Shown here piece after piece: positions 34,241 to 46,880 of a stretch of 64,000 nucleotides of DNA; positions within the stretch are counted from its first letter, which is position 1, and every line of letters begins with the position of its first letter. Source of the DNA: Lomentospora prolificans (Eukaryota > Ascomycota > Sordariomycetes > Microascales > Microascaceae). Under the pieces are notes generated by a model. That model was not told the origin of the DNA and did not search any database. It worked only from the letters and a program-made list of their open reading frames with translations. Location: contig JARFXM010000009.1 in the NCBI GenBank assembly GCA_029532625.1, forward strand, positions 4,949,501-5,013,500. Direction: 5' to 3'. Position numbers and translations under genes: made by a program.

Positions 34241-35654
34241 ATTTTTTCTCTCTGTCGTTTTCTCTAGCTGGATACAGAGATGTTGGCCGGGCTTGGTTGA
34301 CTGCAGAGGGCAAGGATGTCTCGCAAAGAAGGCGAGGTCGAATATTGTGGAGGTGCAACTGACGGCACAAGAAAATATATTTTCTTGGTTTCCTGGTGGG
34401 TCTAGTCCCTTGTCTTGTGTCTGAGGCAGGCAAGCCAGCTGGAGCTGGCGTGCCTAGATTCGGGAATCTAGGGGTAATGTGACCCTCTAAATGTACATGC
34501 CAGCTGCAGCTGGCTACCTAAAGTAGTACCGCCAGCTCACTCTACTATACTTCGTACTACCATACGAGAACCGTCCCGTAATTAATGGGTACATTCACAT
34601 GTTATAACGTTGCAATTTTGCGCGGGACCAACACGCCGTCGGTCGTCAGCTGTCAACCTAATTCCCGACAATCACACGCGCTGAGTAATTAACTCCACAA
34701 CATTGGCCGCATAATGAGATCACCGCCTGGTCTCAACTAGAAGGAGCCAAGAAAAGCAGGGTCCGAGTTGTGGAAAGGAAGGAATGCGTTGTGGGATTCT
34801 CCCAACCAAGTCTTCGGAACACAAGAAATGCTCCCTGTGATGCACAATATTGTTGGTCAAGTAAACCCGAACAACGCTCTCGTAAGCTTCGAGGCTCATG
34901 TGGCAGCAGGATGATTGTCTGAGAGGCTAAGAGACTTGAGACTTACCAGTAGTTGCACCTTCGTGTGGTAGGTGACGGCGTAATTCGCGGTTGCGGGGTG
35001 GGGCAACGAGCACCTTGATGGGATCCATGGATCTCGGACAATGGGGAAGGAGGCGCTGCGGCGGGCGTTTGCACGAAGCCCCGTTTTTAGTTTCCGGGGT
35101 CGTGGCTTCCTCAAACGACTTGGACATATTATCAGGACGAGGCCAATAAATCGAGGAAACGTGGGAAACGTGAGCTGGATACATTGAAACTCGGAACCTT
35201 CTGCCACCAATTGTAGCAAGCGAGGTCTGCGTCACACACCAGCATCCAACGGTAGCTCCTCTAAACCCGCCCTTCTGCCTGGATTACTTTTCCCACAGCA
35301 CGGGAAAGTCTCCGGGAAAGTCGGGTCTCAGTTAATGATCGTATTCGTCCACCTTGTCCTACTTGATCATACCCTGATTGACTTTCTTTGCCCTCTCTGC
35401 GATCCAAACCACTCCATTCCGTTCTTGTTTCGCTAGCTTAGAGTCAAAGCAGATGCCAGCCATCCCGGATTGATTTATAACCCCCACACTAGTTCGTCAG
35501 CCCAGCTGCCCAACAGCCTTGAATATTAATCGCCACCACCTGGCCCCTTGCATTCACCTTTCCGAGTCCCTTCTCCCCTCTCGCTCCCAATGCTAATGCG
35601 GTGAGCTCATCGCGACCACGATTTTAAACCCCGCGTCAACAGCACTCGTACAAG
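34241..35654. other. Divergent promoter region, nuclease and zinc transporter
   Basis: 1.4 kb between opposing starts. GCCAGC/CCAGCTGG-type motifs cluster at 34431-34533. The minus-strand frame 34927-35235 has no recognisable content. Confidence 0.4.
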
Positions 35655-37406
35655 ATGGAGTGGCTAACTGAGGATAATGACACCCGGGGCTGGATTTTGT
35701 GTTTCGTGAGTGGAGCTGGTATGTAGCTGTGTGATCCCACGTCCTCGACGTTCCTCCTCGCTGTTCCCTAGGCGCTGACTGGTGATTTGATTGATACTGA
35801 GTAGCTTGCGTCGCTGGCTCGAGTGTCATATGCGTCGATCTCTTGATTAGACTGCTTCCCGGCAAGACCAACTTTAGTATAAACCAGAGCAGCGTTTTCC
35901 TTGCGAGCTCGCTGAGTTTGAGCTTTGGTGTCATGGTGAGTGGACGGGCTAGTACGCTAACCATCTAAATTTCTCGACTCATGGCTGACTTTTGCATCTT
36001 TTCAATAGCTCTTCTCATCTCTCTATAGCATGCTTCCCAATGCAAAGGAATATTTTATCAACGCCGGCTACAATAGCCAATCCGCGGGCGGTCTAATGGT
36101 TGCGTGGTTTGTGTGCGGCTTCATTGGAATACAGTTCATCTCCACGTTTCTACACCGATATATACCTTCTCATGTCGTCGACTGCGACCACCATCACGAC
36201 GGACCCCACCAACCAGAGTCTGATTCACATTCTCACGCTCACTCACATCCACCTAGCCCGGCGCAGCATCACCATGCCTCGCGCCCAGGGGTCCTTCCTC
36301 GAACCAAATATCTCTCTGAAATACCAAGCACTATACACAAAGGCCCTGCTGCCAACTCGCAGCCGGTCTCCGAGTCCACGCCGTTGCTTGTACCCGATCA
36401 TCATACAAATGGAAACGGACATCTCCACCGCCATGACCACGATCACGACCATGATCATCATCTTCAAAGCCACGGGGCACGTCGGCCCCACGACGTTCTC
36501 CAGACACGGAGACAAACTGCCCCTGCCTACGAAAATGCGGGGAGAATACCACCAATGGTACAGGTACAGGAGCGGGTCATGTCTTTCGTCAAAGACCTCA
36601 AGGGGCGGTGTGACGAGACCGGGCCTTGCTATGGCTACTCTGACCCCTGCGGCCAGGAATGCTTCAAGCATATGCAAACTCGCGCACAAAGCTATGCTCG
36701 AAGGGTAAGTTTACTTCGCGCGCCGTCCGGGTCGCAGTACCCTGGTTACCAGAGGGTGAACTTTCCACGAAGCCAGGAGGAGGAACCGATAGGCACTTCG
36801 CTCCAGAGCCAACCCCACCGGACGAGCAGACCGTCGTCACGAGACAGCAACTGCGACGAAGGTCTTTGCGCAGAGTCTGCCATCTCCGAAGATGTCGAGG
36901 CCCAGCACCATCATCACGTCCCTACGAATGCCTTTCTTTCTATCGGCCTGCAAACCTCCATTGCTATTGCCCTTCACAAGTTCCCCGAGGGCTTCATTAC
37001 CTATGCTACTAATCACGCCAACCCTACGCTCGGGTTCAACGTCTTCATGGCCCTCTTCGTGCATAATATCACAGAGGGATTCACCATCGCCCTGCCACTC
37101 TACATGGCACTCGGGAGTCGCCTAAAAGCTATGCTCTGGGCCTCCCTGCTCGGTGGTCTCAGCCAACCACTAGGTGCCGCCGTCGCCGCATTGTGGTTCC
37201 GCCTCGTGCGTAGGACGCATATGACCCCTAACACGGCGGTGTACGCAAGCCTCTTCGCTATTACAGCCGGCATTATGGTCAGCGTCGCGTTGCAGCTGTT
37301 CGTCGAGAGTTTGAGCTTGAACCATAATCGGAACTTGTCCATCTTCTTTGCTTTTTCGGGCATGGTTGTGCTCGGTCTCAGCAACGCACTTGTGGACGAC
37401 CACTGA
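35655..37406 (+). CDS. ZIP-family zinc transporter, vacuolar Zrt3 type
   Basis: Three exons: 35655-35718, 35805-35935 and 36009-37406; 530 aa. N-terminal membrane segments carry AGSSVICVDLLIRLL and ASSLSLSFGVMLFSSLYSMLPNAKEYF. A long cytosolic or lumenal loop is rich in His (HSHAHSHP, HRHDHDHDHDHH, HHHH before the next segment), as in metal-sensing loops. The C-terminal half has the ZIP metal-site helices: ALHKFPEGF and FVHNITEGFTIALPLY. Yeast Zrt3 releases stored zinc from the vacuole, and this protein resembles it in loop size and motifs; direction and organelle are inferred. A GTAAGT at about 36704 inside the loop could be an alternative donor, but the frame stays open and I leave it unspliced. 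Confidence 0.88.
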
Positions 37407-38354
37407 GAAGGTCGAGCCAGCGTTTGCCTTCTTTCTATATGTGTCCGTTTTAGTGGCCATCCCTAGTTGACAGGTCACCGTCGGACATGCTACGCCTGTT
37501 ATAGCTGGGAAGACTTTCCCCGTCTTTTCCATGTCGGAGTTGGGGAACTTAGGATGATATTTTATCTTTTTGAGAGGCGTAACGGCGTCACGAGTTACAG
37601 GACTAGGATATAGTGCGACTACGGCTATCCCGTCACGCTAACGAACAGATAAGGACACTGGCTAGATGGATAAGGGTTTGGCATTAAAGTGGCTCATTGG
37701 CATGGCTTCTGGGTTCCTGGAGTCGGGTCTTTAATAAAGTTATGGCTTAGGGGTCTTATCAATACAGGTAGTGGTACGCATGGCTTTTGATCTTCAGCTC
37801 TTGAGGCTTATGAGCTGCAGGGCGTACTGCCTGCTCTCCACGATGCGCTTACTTGTGCGTAGAGGTGTTCAGAAAGAGGCAATGATGCCAAGGGGGTCCC
37901 CATGCTGACCGAAGGGTCTACAAAACGAGTTGTCTCCGGTCAACGTCCATGATAACTGTACTACCAGTATGTAATTCATTGACCATCTAAGTGGTTTTCC
38001 TATCATTGATTCGTTTCTAAAACTCGTAAAACCTATGGCCATCTTTGACCGGGTATCTCATCTAGTTACAGTCGCCGCTAACCTATATACGGGCTGTAAC
38101 CCCCTTTTCCGTTCTTTTTTCTATCCGTTCGTCCAGTTCATAACCTAAATGAAAAAAAAAAAAAGGGGAAAAAGAAAAGGAAAGAGAGAAGAAAAAAGAG
38201 AAAAGGGAAAAAGGTGTGGGTGACCTTTACATATCGAGGTGGCTTATGATCGTGGGGGGGATTCATAGGCTTCGCGCGGGACGATGTCCTCGGGGAAAAG
38301 GGCGGTGCTGACACCAGCCTCCTCAAACACCCTATCGACGTAGTGGCGGAACTC
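37407..38354. other. Intergenic between convergent genes
   Basis: 3' regions of the zinc transporter and TFIIIA genes. A-rich run near 38151-38212. No gene seen. Confidence 0.4.
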
Positions 38355-40066
38355 CTAAGCGTCCACACTTTGTTGCTGGGCGGCCATCCACTCGTTGTGG
38401 CTGGGGGGGTTGAAGGGCTGGAGGACTTCGTCGGTGGCATTAGCCATGTGGGCGCCGAGGTGGGTGTTGGCGAGGTCCGGATCAGGAAGGGTGAGGCCGG
38501 AACCAAGGGTCCAGTCTGTGGTAGAGTTGAGGGCTGGGTCGATGGGGAGGTCGGAGAGGCCGTAATTCTGGGTCAATTGGCCGTCAAGGCCATCGAACAA
38601 GTTATCAATGCCCTGCTGCCACAAACCGTCCGAGGTCCAGATGGGGTTCGGCTCTTGGTCGATGGGCATCCCGACGCCATGCTGAGCAGGGTCGGCGACC
38701 GGATTCGTCTGAGCGTCGTCAATGGCGGGTTTCTCGGGCCCATCATGGCTGGGTAGGTGAAGCTGGAGGTCGTAGTGGCGAATAAACTTCTGCTCACAAC
38801 CGGGGCACTCAATGGTTCGCTTGTCCGAGTCTGCAGCTCCTGACAGATCCTCGAGAAAATCGGTGGCTTGAGGAGCATCAGCGGCAGCACGCCTGCTAGG
38901 TCGCTGTTGACGTTCCATGCCAAGGTGAAGATGCCTCACGTGGTCCTCAAGGTTAGCCTTGCTAGCGAAGTCACGACCACATCCATCAGCATTGGACCAC
39001 TTCTCAAGACCATCACTCTTAGTCAGATCCACTTTCCCGCAGATGAATCGATGGCCCTCATGCGCAACGCGGATATGGACGTTAAGATTTGACCTCTTAG
39101 TGAACTTCTTGTCACAACCCGGCCAGTCGCACACAATGTGCTTGCGGTCGTCAGCCGTCATGCCGCTATGATGAACCTCGATATGCTTGTTCAAATCGTA
39201 TTTGGAGCTGCACTTGAAGGGACAAAATATGCAATTCATATGCTCATTACGCATATGAGCCTGGAGCAGTGACTTCGTTGTAAAGCCGACGGTGGGGGGG
39301 GTACCGGCAGGGCGGGGACACTCTTCGCACCAGAATTTATTCTCCGCGTGTTCGCGGTTCGTGTGATTGCGAAGAGCCCCGGCCGAGTCGTACGAGGCGT
39401 CGCAGCCTTGTTCTTTGCAGAGGTACGGTTTCAGATTCAGGTGCTCGCTGCGAATATGACGCTCGAGGGCAGACTGCTGCTTGAAAGATCTCTCGCAGGG
39501 TGGGAACTCGGTGCACCGGAGCTGATTGTCTCGACGGGTATGAATGGCCTCGTGGCGCTGAAGACGTGTGCTCGTACCGAAAGTTTTACCGCAATGCGAA
39601 CAGGTATAGGGACGGTAATCTTCGTGTGTGCCTTTTACGTGTTGCTGGAGGTGCTTCTCTTCCATATACGACTTATCGCAGCCTTCGACGTCACAGACGA
39701 AGGGTCGCTCGCCAGTGTGGGAGCGTTGGTGGGCGGTCAATCGAGAGGGCCGGTTGAACGCTTTAGTGCATCCAGGGTAATCGCAACTATATTTTTTGTC
39801 GTCGCTCCTGACACTCGATGGAGGAGTGGCAGCTAAGGTCGAAGAAGTTAGACCCTTGAGTGAGAGGGAAGTGGAGCTAGAAGATAAAGGCAGTATAGAG
39901 AGAGAGAGGGGAACGGAGCAGGAGGAAGTGTGACTGGCTCGGGCACAATGAGGATGAGGAAGGAGGAGAGGCACCTACCGGGAGGCGGAGAGCTGGCGAG
40001 CCTTTTGGCAGGAGGCTCGCCGGAATCAGACGAGGTCTCTTGCGAGAGACCTCGCTTGCGAGACAT
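38355..40066 (-). CDS. Transcription factor IIIA, C2H2 zinc-finger protein
   Basis: Two exons, 40066-39979 and 39832-38355; 521 aa. The start is the ATG at 40066 (MSRKRGLSQETSSD). A CTAAC branch precedes the TTAG acceptor at 39833. Nine tandem C2H2-type fingers follow (first YSCDYPGCTKAFNRPSRLTAHQ, last in the GCGRDFASKANLEDHVRHLH unit), then an acidic linker and a tenth finger (CPGCEQKFIRHYDLQLH). One finger is irregular, with extra residues between its halves. The pattern of many fingers with TGERPF-like linkers followed by a detached last finger fits fungal TFIIIA, which binds the internal control region of 5S rRNA genes and recruits TFIIIC/TFIIIB for Pol III. Divergent from RPB6, a shared Pol I/II/III subunit. 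Confidence 0.85.
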
Positions 40067-40659
40067 TGTGTGGGACAATCGTAGACTAATAGAGTTAGGG
40101 AAGATATCGTAGATGTGGAATTCTCGAAATTGTGATAGTATTTTTCCTTATAAAGGAAAGATTTCACTTCCCTCCTAGTGTTATGACTGGGAGGGCTAGG
40201 TTGGAGGAATAGAAGGAAGTTGAGGATCGGACCTTAGTATCGATAGGATAAAGTGGCAGAAATTTTTGGGCGGTGAGGGCCTTTTTTCGCATTTGTGCGT
40301 GGGCAGGTGAAGAGAGCTGGGTGGGGTCTAGACCAGCCTATAAGGTTGCAGTACACATGACAAGGATAGGCTCAGGAACATGAAGGACCACTGGAGCAAG
40401 AGCCAGCTACATGGGTGGAGCTTCAGTGCTCCAGACACCGGCAGATTTCCGGAGAAACCGATAACTTATCAGCATCTTCTAGAAACGCAGGTACAATTTT
40501 TTGCTTGATCCAGTCGCTGAGGCAAACGGGACGACAAGGCTTTTTTCCCTACACTTCCTCGAGCTCGGCAAACCCGTTGGAAACATCTCGATCTGCTTGC
40601 AGCGAAGAAAGCAACAGCATTCGAATTTACTCCTTGATAGCCCCACTACCTAAGACAGG
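40067..40659. promoter_or_regulatory. Divergent promoter between TFIIIA and RPB6
   Basis: 593 bp between opposite start codons. Both products serve RNA polymerase III (RPB6 also I and II). No defined box identified. Confidence 0.55.
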
Positions 40660-41379
40660 ATGTCTGACTTTGGCGACGATGTTGACGCCGGCATGTACGT
40701 CTGCCTCGAAGTTTCACACCCCCCAGGATAGGCGCTTTCCCCATGCGCCTCGTGTCGCCTCAGGATCTAGCTACGGCCCAGCTAACTCTACGACAGGGAC
40801 GAGCCCATGTACGAGGAGGAGGAAGCCGGCGACTACTGGGAGGATGACGCTGGCGAGGAGAACGATGCCGACAAGACCAACGTCGACGAGCAAGACAATG
40901 TGGTGATCTCAGGAGACGCTGCTGCGGCTGCGGCGCAGGCGAAGAACGGACCCAAGTCGATGAAGGATCGAAAGATCGCCAATGAGGATCGCACTACGAC
41001 GCCATACATGACCAAATATGAGAAGGCCAGGATTCTAGGCACTAGGGCGCTTCAAATTAGGTGAGGATCGGGGGGTTTCTCCGACGCGCAGTGAACGCGC
41101 ATCATCTGCGTTCTGCGAGGAGACTAACACAGGATTATCTAGTATGAATGCGCCCGTGCTAGTTGACCTGGAGGGTGAGACTGATCCCCTCCAGATTGCT
41201 ATCAAGGAACTGAAGGAGAAGAAGATTCCCCTCATCGTAAGGCGGTACCTTCCCGATGGATAGTGAGTCTCCCGGCAGCGCATGGGTGTCTCGGCGCCGC
41301 TCCTAGCCAGTATCCGTTGTGGACTGCTAACAGTCTTGATAGCTACGAGGACTGGACTTGTGAGGAACTTCTGCAGTAG
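40660..41379 (+). CDS. RPB6: RNA polymerases I, II and III subunit RPABC2 (Rpb6)
   Basis: Four exons: 40660-40694, 40797-41060, 41143-41262 and 41343-41379; 151 aa, phases consistent. The acidic N-terminus ([18 protein letters not shown]) precedes the universally conserved core [35 protein letters not shown] and [17 protein letters not shown]. Each of the three introns is needed to keep this core continuous, and the last two codon-split joins rebuild Ser (AG|T) and Tyr (TA|C). Rpb6 is a common essential subunit near the clamp of all three nuclear RNA polymerases. The length is typical for fungi. Confidence 0.97.
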
Positions 41380-43848
41380 ACGAGAGGACGTTGTGGTACA
41401 GAGCAAGCAAGGGCAGGAGATGAAAGTAGAAACCACACGAAGGGAAATGATAATGACAACACAAAAGCGCGACAACAAGCCACCATCCTACGCCGCTAAT
41501 GGTAGTGCGAGGAGTCGAGCATAGAAGCCTTTACACTTCTCTGTTTACGTTGATCCCTTGGAGCAATCTAAGTGCGTCTTCGTACTCGTGCACTCGGAGT
41601 ATCGTGCCAGGAGGAGGAAGTCTACCCATTCTATATTGTATAGTAAAAGAGTTAAAAGGGGGTCGTTCACACAGCACTCAGCCCGCTCGTGTCGGCGAGG
41701 TGGCGGATTCTTTGGCAACAGTATGTTTTGCTGAGTCCGGGAGGTGAAAGACTACATTACCTGACGGCCAACTCGAAAGAAGTAGGCTGCGGCATCCTAT
41801 GACACTTCTCCCTCCCTTGTACCAACCCTTTCTCGCGCGTTTCCGCGAATGGGGAGGGCGTAATTATTAAGGCACGAAATCTATCTGACAGTCGAACTGG
41901 CTCTTGTCTCTCAGAAAAAGAAAAGCAAAAAAAAAAAAAAAAATAAAGGCCGTGACAATGTCAGAAGGGCTGTTGGGTCTCGCCATATGCCGAAGGTGCC
42001 TTGATCCAGGGATGTAAAATGCTTCGATTCCCGTTTCGAGACCAAGTCTAGGATAGGCCTTGGTTTCTTTCTGCAGTGATTCCATTCAGCCGTTATAGAT
42101 GTCCATTGCTTGCCTTGTGCTATCAATGAAGGTGATATTGGTGATTTCGTCGGATCGTCAAGACGTGGGGCTCTGCTGCAGAAGGCATTTTGCCGCGTCG
42201 CCCCATTGGCCGTAAGCGGCTGCGCAACTTTATATTAACTTGAGGGCTATATTGCATTCAATCTGGCAGTTCATCCTCGCATCTATTATCCCAACATTGG
42301 ACGTCTACCTCGCATTCCAGAGTACGACTACCTATCTACCGCCATGCCCAGAATTGTCCGAGTCACGCGATTCCATCAATTTTCCGCCACGGATTGATCA
42401 AGGACAGCGTCTCGTGCGCCGCCTCGGCCGTTTGTATCCCATGGGGCCCCGGTCCTGGTCAACGAGTACGAAACGCCGCGGCGATCGACGCGGCGCCAAG
42501 GTTTTTGTTGGAACGGGACTTCAGGGCGAGGAGTTTTGCGCATCAGATCACATTTGATGGGATTTCTTGATTGGCTCATCCTCTTCATGCATTGTGGCAG
42601 CAAAGCAAGGGGGGAAAATGGAAGAAGGAACTGGAAACTAAAGGAAGGAGTGCACTGGAGTAGACTGGAAGAGACGAGCAGAAGATGGGCTCTTGTGCAC
42701 AGCGCGAGATGTATTATCTAGAAAAATCCCGGGCCTCTTCTGCCGATATTAAAATCACGGAGCCGCTGCCGTCGTGCGCAACGTTCTTTTTGGTAGTGCT
42801 CAGCAGCAGAAACCGCTCTGATTCTTTTCGGTTCTTCTTCTCGGCATAGAAGCTTGGCCGTGGACCAACAGGGGATTTGATATTTCCTGCTGACGGCCAC
42901 GGCTAGGCAGGCAATGAAATATCGCTATCTCGTCTCTCTCTACGAACTGGTATTATACTTGCCACTTACACGCAGGCCGCGTGCATCGTTACGCTGGCGT
43001 TCCATTTTCGAGTCGTACCCGATGTCTAGAGCCGGATTCCGCTGTCAAAGGCGTCCGTCCTGAAGAGGGAGGCGTGCGTTCCCAGGTTCCAGTTACAAAT
43101 GAACATAGATCTCTATATTCACGCCAAGAATTCACGCCAAGAAATGTAAATGCTCCGAGTGATGGTAGAAAGGCATGGCGCGGGGGGAATGGGAGGAAGG
43201 GAAGCGATGAAGGAAGCGCTCAGAGGGGATATCATTGGTATTATATTGCCCGCTACTAATACTGGAGCTAAGGTGGTGTTCGAAAACAAATCCCGCTGGC
43301 TCTGGGCTAAATTCATCATTATTAGCCCTGGGAAGAACAGGTGCCAATACCGTTTTTCCCTGTCAGTTAGTTCTTGTGTTTCTAGTGCTTCCATTGCCCC
43401 CGCGACTCCCGTTCGGGAGGGCGTGCGGCCTCACCCTCCGAGCGTTGCTGGCGGATCGACCTGGTGGGTTGGTGATGGTAGATGAACTGGCGCAGATCGT
43501 TTCGGCTGTTGCTAGTCAATCCTTGACAAGGGGTTGACGTATGCTCTTTATATCACTTATTAAATAGAGTCTTGGTATTATAGTTGAGAAGACGGAAAGA
43601 AGACACAGAAGAAAAGAACATGCTGTTTATTAACCTCTGCAATATTCCTCTCCCCCCCCCTTTTCGTGGTTACCCGACTTGTTGTACCGGGTCCGTGGTC
43701 GTTGAACTTCCCTTATATCCCAGGTCGTCGTAGCTAGGTTCTTTTTTATTCCTCCTTTCCCCCCTTTATTCTCTCTGTGAAGCCTTTGTAGGTCGCTCAA
43801 AGAGGGTTTTCGAAGAAAGACAAAAGAGAGAGAAGTTCGACGCTCGCC
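41380..43848. other. 2.5 kb intergenic upstream of tyrosinase
   Basis: No supportable gene on either strand; frames up to ~120 codons lack recognisable content. A-run at 41927-41941. Probably the tyrosinase promoter plus the RPB6 3' region. Confidence 0.4.
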
Positions 43849-45275
43849 ATGGCTGTTGTCAAGAAACTCCTGGCCGCACTCGCGGCCACCACTTTCCTGA
43901 CCGGCGCCGCTGCCCAGGCCTACGAGTTCACCGAGGAAGAGCTCACGTCGGGCGATGCTCTCAAGGCCCTCAGCAAACAAGCTCTGGAGAATGCTCTCGC
44001 ACGCCTTCCCGAGTCTGGTGAGGGATGCACCAAGGAGAACGTCAGGACCCGAAAGGAATGGTAGGTCTTGTATAAAACATCAATTTGTTCTCCATTCAGG
44101 GCCCGATAACTCACAGGAAGTGTTGTAGGCGGAATCTCCCTGCCGAGATGAGGATCAAGTACGTCGATGCTGTCCAATGTCTCATGGAATCGGAGAGCGA
44201 ATATCCCGACGTCGACGGTGCCAAGACGTCTTTTGACGACTTTGCCGTTCTCCACTACAATCTCACGCCGTTCGTCCACAACTCTGTAAGTTTGCGGGCT
44301 TCTACCATCGGGAATCCCTGAAACACGCTCTAACGCTTGTGTGTCGTAGGCTACCTTCCTCACCTTCCACAGGTACTACATCCATACCTTTGAGGAGCAG
44401 CTCAGGAACAAGTGCGGATACGACGGTAAGTCTCGCCAGTGTTTTTCCCCGACACGATAGCGTGTCTAACTACATGACCATAGGTGACTTCCCCTACTGG
44501 GAATGGGGCCTGGACTGCGCCGACCCGCAAAAGTCCCCCCTCTTCGACGGTTCGGAGACCTCTCTCGGTAGTGACGGTGAGCCGGTCGCCGCTGGAGAAG
44601 GTGGTGGTGGCGGCGGCTTCGGTTTCGGTTTCGGTATGGGTGGTGGCAGCGGCGGCGGCTGCGTCATGAAGGGCCCTTTCTCCAATTACACGGTCAATCT
44701 CGGACCGTCGACCCGCGCCGATCCTCTCTCTCACAACCCGCGCTGCATCAAGCGGGACCTCAATGGCCAGATTTGCCGGCAAAACGCCTCGCTCAGGAAC
44801 ACGACGACGGTGCTCCTCGACTCGCCCGATATCGAGCTTTTCCAGGCTATTATCCAGGGAGATATGCGATACCCCGAGTCCAGGGGCCTTGGCATGGCTG
44901 TACACGGCGGTGGTCACTTTACTATTGGTGAGTTTGACCACCTATTTCTTCGAACCATTTGGAGTCTTGCAGACTGTACTAATCTTGTCCCTTGCGTTAG
45001 GCGGTGACCCTGGTGGTGATTTCTACTTCTCTCCGCTCGAGCCCGCCTTTTTCCAGCACCACGGCCAGATCGACCGCATGTACTTTGTCTGGCAGAACCT
45101 AGACTGGGAAAACCGCCAGAACATTGCTGGCACGGGCACCATGATGAACCAGCCGCCTAGCGCCGAGGTCGAGATCACGGAGCTCCTTGACCTGACTCCT
45201 CTCGCTGAGCCTAGGCAGATTAAGGATCTTATCGACACTGTCGGCTCATCGCCCTTCTGCTTCGTCTATGAGTAA
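43849..45275 (+). CDS. Secreted tyrosinase-family copper oxidase
   Basis: Five exons: 43849-44060, 44129-44285, 44350-44425, 44484-44927 and 45001-45275; 387 aa, phases consistent. A signal peptide (MAVVKKLLAALAATTFLTGAAA) leads into the tyrosinase central domain. CuA ligands are His113, His121 and His130 (VLHYN, FVHNS, TFLTFHRYY). CuB ligands are His289 and His293 (VHGGGHF) plus the HH pair at 316-317 (FFQHHGQIDRM). The protein oxidises phenols to quinones or performs a related o-diphenol chemistry; substrate unknown. There is no C-terminal lid domain. Between the CuA block and the CVMKGPF motif sits a Gly-rich insert (about residues 186-207) encoded by GGT/GGC and TTC repeats. Several potential N-glycosylation sites (NLT, NYT, NAS, NTT) fit secretion. 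Confidence 0.9.
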
Positions 45276-46880
45276 GGGCTGGTGGAAAAAAGGGGGGTGG
45301 GATATTGGGAATTGTGAGTTGGGCCGAAGTGGACGTGGGATTGCTTTTTTTTTTTTTTTTTTACACGGCCAGTGTAACCATGTATTCTACCTTGAGCGTA
45401 GCTCAAGCTTCACCTTGAGAGAAACAACACAAGGACGATTCAAAACAAAAATTCCGGCAGGCATTGCCATATTAAATCGAGGTCGGTTTCTGATGGCCTT
45501 GATCTTGTAGCCGCCCGTCCAATGAACCGTCTTGCCAAGTGCTAGTATGCCGACCTAGCCAACATCCCGCATGTTGGTGGTGTGTAGCTGACTTGCTGGA
45601 ACCGGGCGTTCCTTCGTACGATACGAGCCCCTTTTGCGCATCAGATGTGAGTGAGTGAGTACAACGTTGACACAAGGTGGGCTTTCTATTCCCTCCCGAG
45701 CAGAGAGGAGAGAGAGCTCTGTCCCATCCAACCCGGAAATTAGTGCTCGAAAAGCCATCACCCAGTCGTGTCCGGCGACTAGTAAGTCTAGGTCCACGCA
45801 TCAGACCGTGCCCCCGGCAGCTCAACACCTCCATCCGCAGATCTCAGGGCGCGAGGGGGAGTCCCGCACCTATTTATTCATCCTGTACACAGCAGAGCGG
45901 AGCGGGAATTTTCCGGGTCGTACCCGGCGGGGTGGAACCAATCCCCGGACCGGGGTGGTGGTGCAGAGAGCCGGGGGCGGATTAACATTTTTTTTTTTTC
46001 GACTAGGTGAGGTATATATAAATATATATATGTGCAGGAGCGAATGCAGATTCACCAAGCTATTTCTGCCCCTCGAAGCGATTGAGAAAAGATGAAAGAA
46101 TCGCGACTTTATCTTGGTACCCACGGGCGACAAGTACCAGGCGGGGTCCGGGATTTCGGGGAGATGTTATGTGCATTGGGCAATAGAATCCCGATCCCCG
46201 GAGGCCGAGACCAGACCAGACCTAGGCGGGAAATGTCGGCCAGGGTCCCAGAATTGAATTGCGATTTGCCAGCAGACGTTAGTCAGATAATAGATATCCA
46301 TTGATATCTGCTGTGTACGGCGGGCTCACTGGCGCGAGGTGCGATTGATCTGCCGTCTTGCATCTGGCGCCGAGCTCAAGCTAGGCTACTAATAGAGGAA
46401 GCAGGTGGGGGAGGTGGGGGAAAAAGGTACCTCTTCGTGAGGGGGCAGCGCCACAGGCGAGTTGTACCTGTGCCGACATCCACGGTAATCAATAGATGCT
46501 GGAGCTCTATCATCAGCGCATCGAGCACTGGACTGGACTGGACAACTTATACGAAGTACAACTGCCGACCCCATCTGCTTGTATGTTGACGTCTTTCCTC
46601 CATACCATCTTCCCCTTTCCCCCACCCTTTCACCCATTGAAACCAAACCCGCAATCTTTATTCCCCATTCCCATTCCACTTTGCCCTCTCCAGCTTCCCG
46701 GGAACCTCTAGAGCTTAAAGCCCAAACTCAGTTGCTCCAGAAGCACCCACGCACGTCTCGTCCTCTTTAGCAAAACCCCAATCTTTGACCATATCACATC
46801 GCAACAACTACTACCCCTCCTCCTCACGACAACACCACCGCCAACCCGAACCAACCCAACCCGCACCCGCATCCGCAACC
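45276..46880. other. Intergenic between tyrosinase and formylglutathione hydrolase
   Basis: T18 tract at 45345-45362, just after the tyrosinase stop, and an AT-repeat near 46014-46031. Frames up to ~146 codons without recognisable content. CT-rich, C-rich leader before 46881. Confidence 0.4.

Noticed and set aside
34927..35235. 102-codon minus-strand frame upstream of the nuclease gene
   Set aside because: Not recognised and without supporting exon structure or domain.
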